This document shows, piece after piece, positions 24,195-32,008 of a stretch of DNA of 35,604 nucleotides. Below the pieces are notes generated by a model that was not told the origin of the DNA, ran no database searches, and saw only the letters and a list, made by a program, of their open reading frames with translations. The stretch covers positions 1 through 35,604 of the forward strand of contig CALBSG010000083.1 in the NCBI GenBank assembly GCA_937927675.1, read 5' to 3'. Made by a program: the position numbers and the translations under genes. This DNA is from an uncultured Paracoccaceae bacterium. GTDB lineage: Bacteria; Pseudomonadota; Alphaproteobacteria; Rhodobacterales; Rhodobacteraceae. Position 1 is the first letter of the stretch, and every line of letters begins with the position of its first letter.

Positions 24195-25196
24195 ATGCGC
24201 GTTTCACTCCTCGCCCTTGCCCTGATGGGCAGCGCCCTGCCCGCCTTCGCCGATGAGGTGAACGTCTACTCCCACCGCCAGCCGGAATTGATCCAACCGC
24301 TGATCGACGCCTTCACGGCGGAAACCGGCATCGTGGTGAACGTGGCCTTTGTCGAAAAGGGCATGGTGGAACGGCTTGAGGCCGAGGGCGACCGCTCGCC
24401 CGCCGATCTGGTGCTGACGGTGGATATTGCCCGGCTGATGCAGGTGGTGGATGCAGGCGTCACCCAAGCGGTGCAATCGGATGTGTTGGAGGCGAATATC
24501 CCCGCCGAATACCGCGATCCGGGCGACCAATGGTTCGGCCTGACCGCCCGCGCCCGCATCATCTATGCCTCGAAAGAGCGGGTCAAACCGGGCGAAGTGA
24601 CAACCTATGAAGATCTGGCATCGGACAAGTGGAAGGGTCGCATCTGCACCCGTTCGGGCACGCATGACTATAACGTTGGCCTGACGGCGGCGGTTCTGGC
24701 GCATCACGACGCCGCCTATACCGAAAGCTGGCTGCAGGGTGTGAAGGCCAATCTGGCCCGCAAGCCCGATGGTGGCGACCGCGATCAGGTCAAGGCGATC
24801 TGGGCGGGTGAATGTGACATTGCGGTTGGCAACACCTATTACATGGGCCAGATGCTGGCCGACCCCGAGCAAAAGGCTTGGGCCGAAAGCGTGAATGTGG
24901 TGTTCCCAACCTTTGAGGCGGGCGGCACGCATATGAACATCTCGGGCATCGCGATGACCAAATCGGCCCCGCACAAAGAGGCTGCGCTGAAGCTGATGGA
25001 ATGGCTGTCTTCGGACGCGGCGCAAAAGATCTATGCCGAAACCAACCACGAATTCCCGGTAAAGCCGGGTGTGGCACGCTCGGCTTTGGTGGCAAGCTGG
25101 GGTGAGTTCACGCCGGACAGCCTGCCTTTGGCGGATGTGGCGGCCAAGCGCGCCGATGCGCTGAAGCTGATCGAAACGGTTGATTTCGACAATTGA
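24195..25196 (+). CDS. Periplasmic ferric-iron ABC transporter substrate-binding protein (FbpA/FutA/IdiA-like)
   Basis: 333 residues. The signal peptide MRVSLLALALMGSALPAFA is probably cleaved before Asp20. The mature start EVNVYSHRQPELIQPLIDAF is characteristic of FbpA-type Fe3+ binders (VYxxR.....P....F). The Tyr pair in GNTYYMGQM (Tyr215, Tyr216) matches the metal-liganding tyrosines of the family, and a conserved NISGIAMTKSAPH segment follows. It captures Fe3+ in the periplasm for a binding-protein-dependent importer. No permease or ATPase gene adjoins; a strong terminator follows, so it is a stand-alone gene. The upstream box suggests induction under iron limitation. Confidence 0.88.
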   Translation: MRVSLLALALMGSALPAFADEVNVYSHRQPELIQPLIDAFTAETGIVVNVAFVEKGMVERLEAEGDRSPADLVLTVDIARLMQVVDAGVTQAVQSDVLEANIPAEYRDPGDQWFGLTARARIIYASKERVKPGEVTTYEDLASDKWKGRICTRSGTHDYNVGLTAAVLAHHDAAYTESWLQGVKANLARKPDGGDRDQVKAIWAGECDIAVGNTYYMGQMLADPEQKAWAESVNVVFPTFEAGGTHMNISGIAMTKSAPHKEAALKLMEWLSSDAAQKIYAETNHEFPVKPGVARSALVASWGEFTPDSLPLADVAAKRADALKLIETVDFDN

Positions 25197-25221
25197 TCGG
25201 CCAAGGATAACTTAAGACAAA

Positions 25222-25246
25222 GGGGGCCGCGCGCGGCCCCCTTTTT
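25222..25246 (+). terminator. Strong intrinsic terminator after the ferric binding protein gene
   Basis: GGGGGCCG, CGCG loop, CGGCCCCC (25222-25241), then TTTTT. Confidence 0.9.
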
Positions 25247-25306
25247 CTTTGACCCGCGGCCCAAAGTCTTGCTACACAACCGCTTTACGCCTGAGGGAGA
25301 CCGGCC

Positions 25307-26242
25307 ATGACCCGCAAGATCATTATCGACACTGACCCCGGGCAGGATGACGCTTTTGCCATTCTTCTGGCGCTGGCCAGCCCAGAGTTGGACGTGCTGG
25401 GGGTGACGGCGGTGGCGGGCAATGTGCCGCTCAAGTTCACCGAAAAGAACAGCCGGATCATTTGCGAGCTGGCCGGGAAGACGGAAACGCGGGTTTATGC
25501 CGGTTGCGATCGCCCGATGAAACGCAAACTGGTCACCGCCGAATATGTGCATGGCCAGACCGGGCTGAATGGGCCGCAACTGGCCGATCCGACCATGGCC
25601 TTGCAGCCGGAACATGCCGTCGATTTCATCATCGACACCCTGCGGCGCGAGCCCGCCCATACTGTCACGCTTTGCCCTTTGGGGCCTTTGACCAACATCG
25701 CCACCGCTTTTGAACGCGCGCCCGACATCGTGGGGCGGGTGAGCCAGATCGTCTTGATGGGCGGGGCCTATTTCGAGGTGGGCAATGTCACCCCCGCCGC
25801 CGAATTCAACATCTATGTTGACCCAGAAGCCGCTGATATCGTGTTCAAATCCGGCGTGCCTTTGGTGGTGATGCCACTGGATGTGACCCATAAGGTGCTG
25901 ACCACCCGCGCGCGGGTGGAGAAATTCCGCGCGATGGGCACCGAGGTGGGTCGGGTCTGCGCCGAATGGCTGGAATTTTTTGAACGCTATGACATGGAAA
26001 AATACGGCAGCGACGGCGGGCCTTTGCATGACCCAACGGTGATTGCCTATTTGCTCAATCCGGGGCTGTTCAAAGGCCGCCATATCAATGTTGAGATCGA
26101 AACCCAGTCAGAGCTGACGCTGGGCATGACGGTTGCCGATTGGTGGGGCGTCACCGGGCGTCCGGCGAATGCGCTTTTTGTTGGCAGCGTGGATGCCGAC
26201 GGGTTCTTTGATCTGCTGACCGAGCGGATCGGGCGGCTGTAG
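25307..26242 (+). CDS. Inosine-uridine preferring nucleoside hydrolase family protein
   Basis: 311 residues. The N-terminal Ca2+-binding signature DTDPGQDDAFAILLAL has the aspartates of the IUNH fold. VLMGGAYFEVGNVTPAAEFN is the central substrate loop, and the catalytic-site His is in DGGPLHDPTVIAYL. It hydrolyses N-glycosidic bonds of ribonucleosides to base plus ribose for salvage. Base specificity (purine, pyrimidine or both) cannot be read from the sequence. It has its own leader after the strong terminator and converges on anmK with an 8-nt gap. Confidence 0.9.
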   Translation: MTRKIIIDTDPGQDDAFAILLALASPELDVLGVTAVAGNVPLKFTEKNSRIICELAGKTETRVYAGCDRPMKRKLVTAEYVHGQTGLNGPQLADPTMALQPEHAVDFIIDTLRREPAHTVTLCPLGPLTNIATAFERAPDIVGRVSQIVLMGGAYFEVGNVTPAAEFNIYVDPEAADIVFKSGVPLVVMPLDVTHKVLTTRARVEKFRAMGTEVGRVCAEWLEFFERYDMEKYGSDGGPLHDPTVIAYLLNPGLFKGRHINVEIETQSELTLGMTVADWWGVTGRPANALFVGSVDADGFFDLLTERIGRL

Positions 26243-26250
26243 GGCCGGTT

Positions 26251-27366
26251 TCAGTCCGGCATGTCGGGGCGGCTGATCTGACCGCCCCCGACCGCCGCCG
26301 GAACGCCCGTGGTTGCTGGGCAAGAGGTGGGCAGACCGCGCATCACCCGCAAGGCAAGATAGGCAAAAGCCTGCGCTTCCAGCATGTCGCCGTTCAGGCC
26401 CGCGGCCTCGATCGGTTCGACCGGGCAGTGCAGTCTGGACGACAACTCCCGCATCATCGTGTCATTATGCCGCCCGCCGCCCGTGACCAAAAGGCGGCTG
26501 ACCGGGCGCGGGAAATGCTCGGCCCCGCGGGCGACGCAGGCCGCGGCAATCGCGGTTAGGGTCGCGGCGGCATCTTGGGGGGCCAGCGCGTCAAGTTCAG
26601 AGATCGCCTGCAGGAAATCATTCCGATCCAAAGACTTGGGTGGCATTTTGAAGAAATAGGGATGGGCCAGAAATGCCTCCACCGCGGCCTCAACCACCCG
26701 GCCAGAGGCGGCATAGGCGCCGCCCTCGTCCTGCGGCTTGCCGAAATGGCGCTGCATCAGATCATTGATCGGGGCATTGGCCGGGCCGGTATCAAAGGCC
26801 AAAAGCGCGCCGGGGGATTGCGGATCAGCGATCCCCGGATCAATCCATGTCAGGTTGCCAACCCCGCCCAAATTTAGAAACGCCACGGGCTCTGTCGCGC
26901 CGATCATCCGGGCGCAGGCGTGGTGGAAGAACGGGGCCAAGGGCGCACCCTGCCCGCCCATCGCCACATCGGTCGAGCGGAAATCCCAGATCACCGGCAG
27001 GCCAAGCACCTCGGCCAAGACCGCGCCATCGCCGCATTGATGCGTGCCGCGCCCAGCGGGGTCATGCGCCAAGGTCTGGCCATGAAAGCCGATCACCGCA
27101 GCCCCGGTGAACCGAGACAGCAGTTCAGCGTGGGCGGTTTCAACCAACTCTGCCGCCGCCGCCACATCGGGATCGCCGGGCCATTGGCCAAACCCGGCGC
27201 GGATGGTGGCGCGTTCAGCCTCGGTGTAGGGGCGATAGGCATAAGGGCCAAATTCGGTGATGGTTTCACCGTCGGTCAGCACCATGGCGGCATCAACCCC
27301 ATCCAGAGAGGTGCCCGACATCGTGCCCAAGGCCCAGATCGGGCCGCTGTTGTCGCCCTTTTTCAT
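26251..27366 (-). CDS. anmK: Anhydro-N-acetylmuramic acid kinase
   Basis: 371 residues. The ATP-binding N-terminus GTMSGTSLDGVDAAMV is the AnmK signature. GFHGQTLAHDP, NLGGVGNLTWI, FDTGPANAPIND and LVTGGGRHNDTMM also match the family. It phosphorylates and opens 1,6-anhydro-MurNAc from peptidoglycan turnover to MurNAc-6-phosphate, linking to the amino-sugar pathway that glmS and glmU feed. Divergent from tyrS across 60 bp. Confidence 0.95.
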   Translation of the reverse strand: MKKGDNSGPIWALGTMSGTSLDGVDAAMVLTDGETITEFGPYAYRPYTEAERATIRAGFGQWPGDPDVAAAAELVETAHAELLSRFTGAAVIGFHGQTLAHDPAGRGTHQCGDGAVLAEVLGLPVIWDFRSTDVAMGGQGAPLAPFFHHACARMIGATEPVAFLNLGGVGNLTWIDPGIADPQSPGALLAFDTGPANAPINDLMQRHFGKPQDEGGAYAASGRVVEAAVEAFLAHPYFFKMPPKSLDRNDFLQAISELDALAPQDAAATLTAIAAACVARGAEHFPRPVSRLLVTGGGRHNDTMMRELSSRLHCPVEPIEAAGLNGDMLEAQAFAYLALRVMRGLPTSCPATTGVPAAVGGGQISRPDMPD

Positions 27367-27426
27367 GCCTTCCCCTGCCCTGCCTGCCCCGTTATACCCC
27401 TGCCAACCTTAAAGCATGAGACGGCC

Positions 27427-28677
27427 ATGACCTACCATCCGAAATCCGATTTCCTGCGTGTGATGTTCGAGCGCGGCTTTGTGGCCGATTGCACGGATTA
27501 TCAGGCGCTTGACGAGGCTTTTGCGAAGGGCGCCGTGCCGGGCTATATCGGCTTTGATGCAACGGCAAAGTCGTTGCATGTGGGCAGCCTGATCCAGATC
27601 ATGATGCTGCGCTGGCTGCAAAAATGCGGCGGCAAGCCGATTGTGTTGATGGGTGGCGGCACCACCAAGGTGGGCGATCCGTCGTTCCGGGCCGATGAGC
27701 GCCCGCTGCTGACCAATGAGCAGATCGACGACAATATCGCCGGGATCAAGCGGGCGTTTTCGCCCTATGTGTCCTTTGGCGACGGCCCGAATGACGCGGT
27801 GATGGTCAACAATGCCGAATGGCTGGATGATCTGAACTACCTTGAATTCCTGCGGGTGATCGGGCGGCATTTCTCGGTCAACCGGATGCTGTCGTTTGAA
27901 AGCGTGAAGTCGCGGCTGGACCGCGAGCAAAGCCTGTCCTTCCTTGAATTCAACTACATGATCCTGCAAGCCTATGATTTCCTTGAGCTGAACCGCCGCT
28001 ATGGCTGTTTGATCCAGATGGGCGGCAGCGATCAGTGGGGCAACATCGTCAACGGCGTGGATCTAACGCGCCGGGTGATCGACCATGAGGTGTACGGGCT
28101 GACCTCGCCGTTGCTGACCACGAGCGACGGTAAGAAGATGGGCAAGTCGCAGTCGGGCGCGGTCTGGCTGAATGGCGATATGTTCAGCTCTTATGAGTTC
28201 TGGCAGTTCTGGCGCAACACGACCGACGCCGATGTCGGCCGCTTCTTGAAACTGTACACCGAATTGCCGGTCGAAGAATGTGACAGTCTGGGCAGCCTGC
28301 AAGGGGCCGAGATCAACGGCGCCAAGATCGTGCTGGCCAATGCGGTGACGACGCTTCTGCATGGCGCCGAAGCAGCGGCAGCAGCCGAGGCCACGGCGCG
28401 CGAGGTGTTTGAAAAGGGCGGTGTGGGCGATGATCTGCCGACCGTTCACATCAGCGCGGCGGATCTGGCCGAAGGTCTTGGGATTGTGCAGCTTTTCGTC
28501 AAGGCGGGGTTGTCGCCTTCGGGCAAAGAGGCCAAGCGGCTGATTGCCGAGGGCGGTGCCAAGGTGAACGACGAGATCGTCACGGATGCGGGCATTCGCT
28601 ATGGCGCGGGCGATCTGGACCAACCGTTGAAGCTGACGGCCGGTAAGAAGCGGCATGCATTGGTGGTTCTGGGCTAA
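27427..28677 (+). CDS. tyrS: Tyrosyl-tRNA synthetase
   Basis: 416 residues from ATG 27427 (MTYHPKSDFLRVMFERGFVA). The class I Rossmann core has YIGFDATAKSLHVGS, whose HVGS (51-54) is the HIGH motif, and the KMSKS loop is written KMGKS (237-241). A C-terminal S4 RNA-binding domain follows (GLSPSGKEAKRLIAEGGAKVND). It charges tRNA-Tyr. An in-frame extension far upstream is antisense to anmK and not used. Two hairpins follow the stop. Confidence 0.97.
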   Translation: MTYHPKSDFLRVMFERGFVADCTDYQALDEAFAKGAVPGYIGFDATAKSLHVGSLIQIMMLRWLQKCGGKPIVLMGGGTTKVGDPSFRADERPLLTNEQIDDNIAGIKRAFSPYVSFGDGPNDAVMVNNAEWLDDLNYLEFLRVIGRHFSVNRMLSFESVKSRLDREQSLSFLEFNYMILQAYDFLELNRRYGCLIQMGGSDQWGNIVNGVDLTRRVIDHEVYGLTSPLLTTSDGKKMGKSQSGAVWLNGDMFSSYEFWQFWRNTTDADVGRFLKLYTELPVEECDSLGSLQGAEINGAKIVLANAVTTLLHGAEAAAAAEATAREVFEKGGVGDDLPTVHISAADLAEGLGIVQLFVKAGLSPSGKEAKRLIAEGGAKVNDEIVTDAGIRYGAGDLDQPLKLTAGKKRHALVVLG

Positions 28678-28686
28678 AGCCTGGTT

Positions 28687-28718
28687 GACGTCGTCGCTTG
28701 CTTTGGCGCGGCGACGTC
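28687..28718. repeat. Inverted repeat 9 bp after tyrS
   Basis: GACGTCGTCGC (28687-28697) pairs with GCGGCGACGTC (28708-28718) around a 10-nt loop: eleven pairs, one of them G-T. It has no T-run and lies upstream of the real terminator at 28745. Confidence 0.55.
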
Positions 28719-28744
28719 GAAAACAGCCGACGAGAGTTGAAAAA

Positions 28745-28767
28745 GGCCGGGGTTTCCCCCGGCCTTT
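28745..28767. terminator. Bidirectional terminator between tyrS and the periplasmic cyclophilin
   Basis: GGCCGGGG, TTTC, CCCCGGCC (28745-28764) flanked by AAAA and TTTGTC. It serves converging genes. Confidence 0.85.
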
Positions 28768-28770
28768 GTC

Positions 28771-29328
28771 TTATTCCTGCACGGTGACTTTCGTCATCAC
28801 ATCCGGGGTTTCCGGAGGCTCGCCGCGCTGAATGGCGTCAACCACATCCATGCCCGAAATCACCTTGCCGACGACCGTATATTGGCCGTTCAGGAAATCG
28901 CCCTGATCGAACATGATGAAGAACTGGCTGTTGGCCGAATCCGGATCATTGGACCGCGCCATGCCGACAACACCGCGGGCAAAGGCAAGGTCGGAAAACT
29001 CTGCCTTGAGGTTCGGCATCGTCGAGCCGCCGGTGCCGGCCATGGACAGATCGCTGCCCGCCTTGCCGTTCGACACGTCGCCGGTTTGCGCCATGAAACC
29101 ATCGATGACGCGGTGGAAGACCACGCCGTCATAGGCCCCCGCTTTCGCAAGCGCGACCATTTGCGCGACGTGGTTCGGCGCGACGTGATCGGCCATGTCG
29201 ATCACCACGGTGCCATTGGCCGCGCCCGAAACCTCGATCACCAGATTCGGGCCGGTGCCATCGACCACCTCTTCCGCCAAGGCGGGAGAGGCAGCAAACG
29301 CCATAAGGATCAGTGCCTTACGCAACAT
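28771..29328 (-). CDS. ppiA: Periplasmic cyclophilin-type peptidyl-prolyl isomerase
   Basis: 185 residues with signal peptide MLRKALILMAFAASPALA. The cyclophilin core is complete: YDGVVFHRVIDGFMAQTGD with the catalytic Arg in FHRV, NSQFFIMF, and QYTVVGKVISGMDVVD. It speeds prolyl cis-trans isomerisation during folding of exported proteins. The start ATG overlaps the end of the upstream paralogue by 11 nt. Confidence 0.93.
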   Translation of the reverse strand: MLRKALILMAFAASPALAEEVVDGTGPNLVIEVSGAANGTVVIDMADHVAPNHVAQMVALAKAGAYDGVVFHRVIDGFMAQTGDVSNGKAGSDLSMAGTGGSTMPNLKAEFSDLAFARGVVGMARSNDPDSANSQFFIMFDQGDFLNGQYTVVGKVISGMDVVDAIQRGEPPETPDVMTKVTVQE

Positions 29329-29827
29329 CAGCGGCCACCCGGACGGTGATCATACGGTCGGGGGTCATCGGCGGTTCACCGCGGACGATCTTGTCGACAT
29401 GCTCCATCCCCGAAATCACCCGGCCGTAAACGGTGTACTGGCGGTTCAGGAAATGGTTGTCGCTGAAGTTGATGAAGAACTGGCTGTTCGCGGAATTCGG
29501 GTTCTGCGAACGTGCAGCACCAAGGGTGCCACGGTCATGCGGGATGCCCGAGAATTCTGCCGGCAGATCGGGGTACTGCGACCCGCCCGTGCCAGCGCGG
29601 CGCAGGTTGAAATCCTTTTCCATATTGCCGTTTTCCACGTCGCCCGTCTGCGCCATGAAACCGTCGATCACGCGATGGAAGGCGACGTTGTCATAGGCCT
29701 TGTCGCGCGCCAGTTGCTTCATACGCTCGGCATGCTTCGGGGCGATGTCGGCCAGAAGCTCGATCATCACTTCGCCGTCTTTCAGCGTCACGATGATGGT
29801 GTTTTCGGGGTCTTTGATCTCGGCCAT
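29318..29827 (-). CDS. ppiB: Cytoplasmic cyclophilin-type peptidyl-prolyl isomerase
   Basis: 169 residues from ATG 29827 (MAEIKDPENTIIVTLKDGEV); no signal peptide. The same core as its neighbour is present (YDNVAFHRVIDGFMAQTGD, NSQFFINFSDN, QYTVYGRVISGMEHVD), with a longer loop between strands (NMEKDFNLRRAGTGGSQYPDL). The two are tandem paralogues, one kept in the cytoplasm and one exported. It is divergent from pgk. Confidence 0.93.
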   Translation of the reverse strand: MAEIKDPENTIIVTLKDGEVMIELLADIAPKHAERMKQLARDKAYDNVAFHRVIDGFMAQTGDVENGNMEKDFNLRRAGTGGSQYPDLPAEFSGIPHDRGTLGAARSQNPNSANSQFFINFSDNHFLNRQYTVYGRVISGMEHVDKIVRGEPPMTPDRMITVRVAADVA

Positions 29828-29961
29828 TGGGCTGGTCTCCATTAATGTCGGGCGCGACCCTAATGTCGCAGGCCCGAAAGGGAAAGGGGTTGTGGTTGAC
29901 GAAGCTGCGAGATGGGCGGAAAGAAGGAGTTGACAGACAAGGCAGGGCTTTGGAGGGCATG

Positions 29962-31152
29962 ATGGGCTGGAAAACGCTGGACGATATGGCATTGGCAGGC
30001 AAAACGGTGCTGTGCCGCGTGGATATCAACGTGCCGATGGAGGGCGGTCGGGTGACCGATACCACCCGCATCGACAAGATCGCACCAACGGTAGAAGATA
30101 TCATTGCTCGGGGCGGCAAGGTGGTTTTGCTGGCCCATTTCGATCGGCCGAAGGGCAAGGTCGTGCCAGAGATGAGCCTTCGCCATGTACAGGCCGCCCT
30201 GGCGGCGTCGTTGGGGCGCAAGGTGGTGTTTGGCCCTGATTGCGTCGGGGATGCCGCCAAGGCCGCGATTGCGGCAGCGGCGCAGGGCGATGTGGTGCTG
30301 CTGGAAAACACCCGCTTCCATGCCGGGGAAGAAAAGAACGACCCTGCCCTTGCGGCCGAGATGGCAGCTTTGGGCGATGTGTTTGTCAATGACGCCTTTT
30401 CGGCAGCCCATCGGGCGCATGCCTCGACCGAGGGCTTGGCAAAGCTGTTGCCGAAAGCCGCCGGTCGGTTGATGGAGGCCGAACTGAAGGCGCTGGAGGC
30501 AGCGCTTGGCACCCCGGTGCGTCCGGTGGTGGCGGTTGTTGGCGGGGCAAAGGTGTCGACCAAGTTGGACCTGTTGGGCAATCTTGTCGGCAAGGTTGAC
30601 CATCTGGTGATTGGCGGCGGCATGGCCAATACCTTCCTTGTGGCCCAAGGGGTCGAGGTTGGCAAATCGCTGGCCGAACGGGACATGGCCGATACCGCGC
30701 GCGAGATTCTGGCCAAGGCCAAGGCTGCGGGCTGTGCCATCCATCTGCCGGTGGATGTGGTGGTGGCACGCGAGTTCAAGGCGGGCGCTGCGAATGAGAC
30801 GGTCGCGGCGGGGGCCTGCCCGGCGGATGCCATGATTCTGGATGCCGGGCCGCAGACGGTGGCCGAGCTGACCAAGGTGTTCGAGACCTGCAAGACGCTG
30901 ATCTGGAACGGGCCTTTGGGCGCCTTTGAAATCGAGCCTTTTAACGCGGCGACCAATGCGGCGGCACGGGTTGCGGCCGATCTGACCCGCGCGGGCAAGC
31001 TCATTTCGGTAGCGGGCGGCGGCGATACGGTGGCAGCGCTCAATCAGGCGGGCGCGGCAGAGGCCTTTACCTTCATCTCCACCGCAGGTGGGGCTTTCCT
31101 TGAGTGGATGGAGGGCAAAGAACTACCGGGTGTTGCGGCGCTGAACGGATGA
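29962..31152 (+). CDS. pgk: Phosphoglycerate kinase
   Basis: 396 residues from the second of two adjacent ATGs (29962), which is 4 nt after GGAGGG (29952-29957); the first ATG is too close. The N-terminal substrate site CRVDINVPMEGGRVTDTTRI and HFDRPKGK, and the nucleotide-binding GGAKVSTKLDLLGNL, IGGGMANTFL, WNGPLGAFE and GGGDTVAAL, are all present. It interconverts 1,3-bisphosphoglycerate and 3-phosphoglycerate, the step next to the two GAPDHs. The stop overlaps the start of the following SDR gene (ATGA). No copy of the gap/fba operator precedes it. Confidence 0.97.
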   Translation: MGWKTLDDMALAGKTVLCRVDINVPMEGGRVTDTTRIDKIAPTVEDIIARGGKVVLLAHFDRPKGKVVPEMSLRHVQAALAASLGRKVVFGPDCVGDAAKAAIAAAAQGDVVLLENTRFHAGEEKNDPALAAEMAALGDVFVNDAFSAAHRAHASTEGLAKLLPKAAGRLMEAELKALEAALGTPVRPVVAVVGGAKVSTKLDLLGNLVGKVDHLVIGGGMANTFLVAQGVEVGKSLAERDMADTAREILAKAKAAGCAIHLPVDVVVAREFKAGAANETVAAGACPADAMILDAGPQTVAELTKVFETCKTLIWNGPLGAFEIEPFNAATNAAARVAADLTRAGKLISVAGGGDTVAALNQAGAAEAFTFISTAGGAFLEWMEGKELPGVAALNG

Positions 31153-31931
31153 CCGATTGGACGCTGATCACCGGCGCCTCGGAAGGGTTGGGACGGGAAT
31201 TTGCCGATCTGGCCGCTGCCGAAGGGCGCCCGGTGATCCTGTCGGCCCGGCAAGTGGACAAGTTGGAGACCTTGGCCGCCGACTTGCGCGCGACGCACAA
31301 GGTTCAGGCGGTGGTGATTGCCGCCGATCTGGCTGAGGTCGGAGAGGCGGAGCGGCTTTGGGCCGAGGCCAGCGCGGGCCGGGTGATTGATGTTCTGGTG
31401 AACAATGCAGGGCTGGGGCGGAATGGTGCATTTTCCGACCCGACGGGCTGGGCGCGCGAACATGCCTCGATCGCGGTGAATGTCATGGCGGCGACCACTT
31501 TGATGAAACTGGCGGTGGCGGCGATGGTGGAACGTGGCGAGGGGCGCGTGTTGAACGTCGCCTCTGCGGCAGGCTTCATGCCGGGGCCGCATATGGCGGT
31601 TTACCACGCGACCAAGGCCTATCTTCTGAGCCTGTCGGAAGCGGTGGCAACCGAACTTGCCGGAACGGCGGTGAAGGTGACGGTGCTTTGCCCCGGCGCC
31701 ACCCAAACCAATTTCTTTGTCGCCGATGACGCAGAAAAGGCGACACTTCTGACACGTATGTTCCCCCTGCCCTCGGCCCGATCGGTCGCGGTCAAAGGGT
31801 GGGCAGCCATGAAAGAGGGGCGGCGCATCCGGGTTACGGGGCTTGGCAATATGATCTTCACCTTTGCCCCACGGGTCCTGCCACGCCGCTTTACCGCTTG
31901 GGTAACGGGACAGTTTCTGCGCCGTCGCTAA
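31149..31931 (+). CDS. Short-chain dehydrogenase/reductase (SDR)
   Basis: 260 residues. Cofactor motif TGASEGLG (8-15) and NNAG (in VLVNNAGLG). The catalytic Ser is in NVASAAGFM and the YHATK motif holds the catalytic Tyr and Lys. The pattern resembles the classical DltE/YqjQ-type SDRs, whose substrates are mostly unknown. The C-terminal stretch (IFTFAPRVLPRRFTAWVTGQ) is hydrophobic and may contact the membrane. It is translationally coupled to pgk, but a metabolic link is not evident. Confidence 0.88.
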   Translation: MTDWTLITGASEGLGREFADLAAAEGRPVILSARQVDKLETLAADLRATHKVQAVVIAADLAEVGEAERLWAEASAGRVIDVLVNNAGLGRNGAFSDPTGWAREHASIAVNVMAATTLMKLAVAAMVERGEGRVLNVASAAGFMPGPHMAVYHATKAYLLSLSEAVATELAGTAVKVTVLCPGATQTNFFVADDAEKATLLTRMFPLPSARSVAVKGWAAMKEGRRIRVTGLGNMIFTFAPRVLPRRFTAWVTGQFLRRR

Positions 31932-31932
31932 T

Positions 31933-31978
31933 TGTTGGCGCTATCAGATTTGCCAGATGCGCAGACAGACGCTATTGG
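31933..31978 (+). promoter_or_regulatory. fba promoter region with an operator-like site
   Basis: TGTTGGCGCTATCA (31933-31946) matches the window consensus TGTTAGCGCTAACA at 12 of 14 positions and begins one base after the SDR stop codon. Just downstream a plausible promoter is TTGCCA (31950-31955), 17 bp, TATTGG (31973-31978). Here the site lies upstream of the -35, a position that suits activation, unlike the gap site at 2080. Confidence 0.45.
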
Positions 31979-32008
31979 CCGGGAAAGGCTTGAAAAAAGG
32001 GTGTCCAG

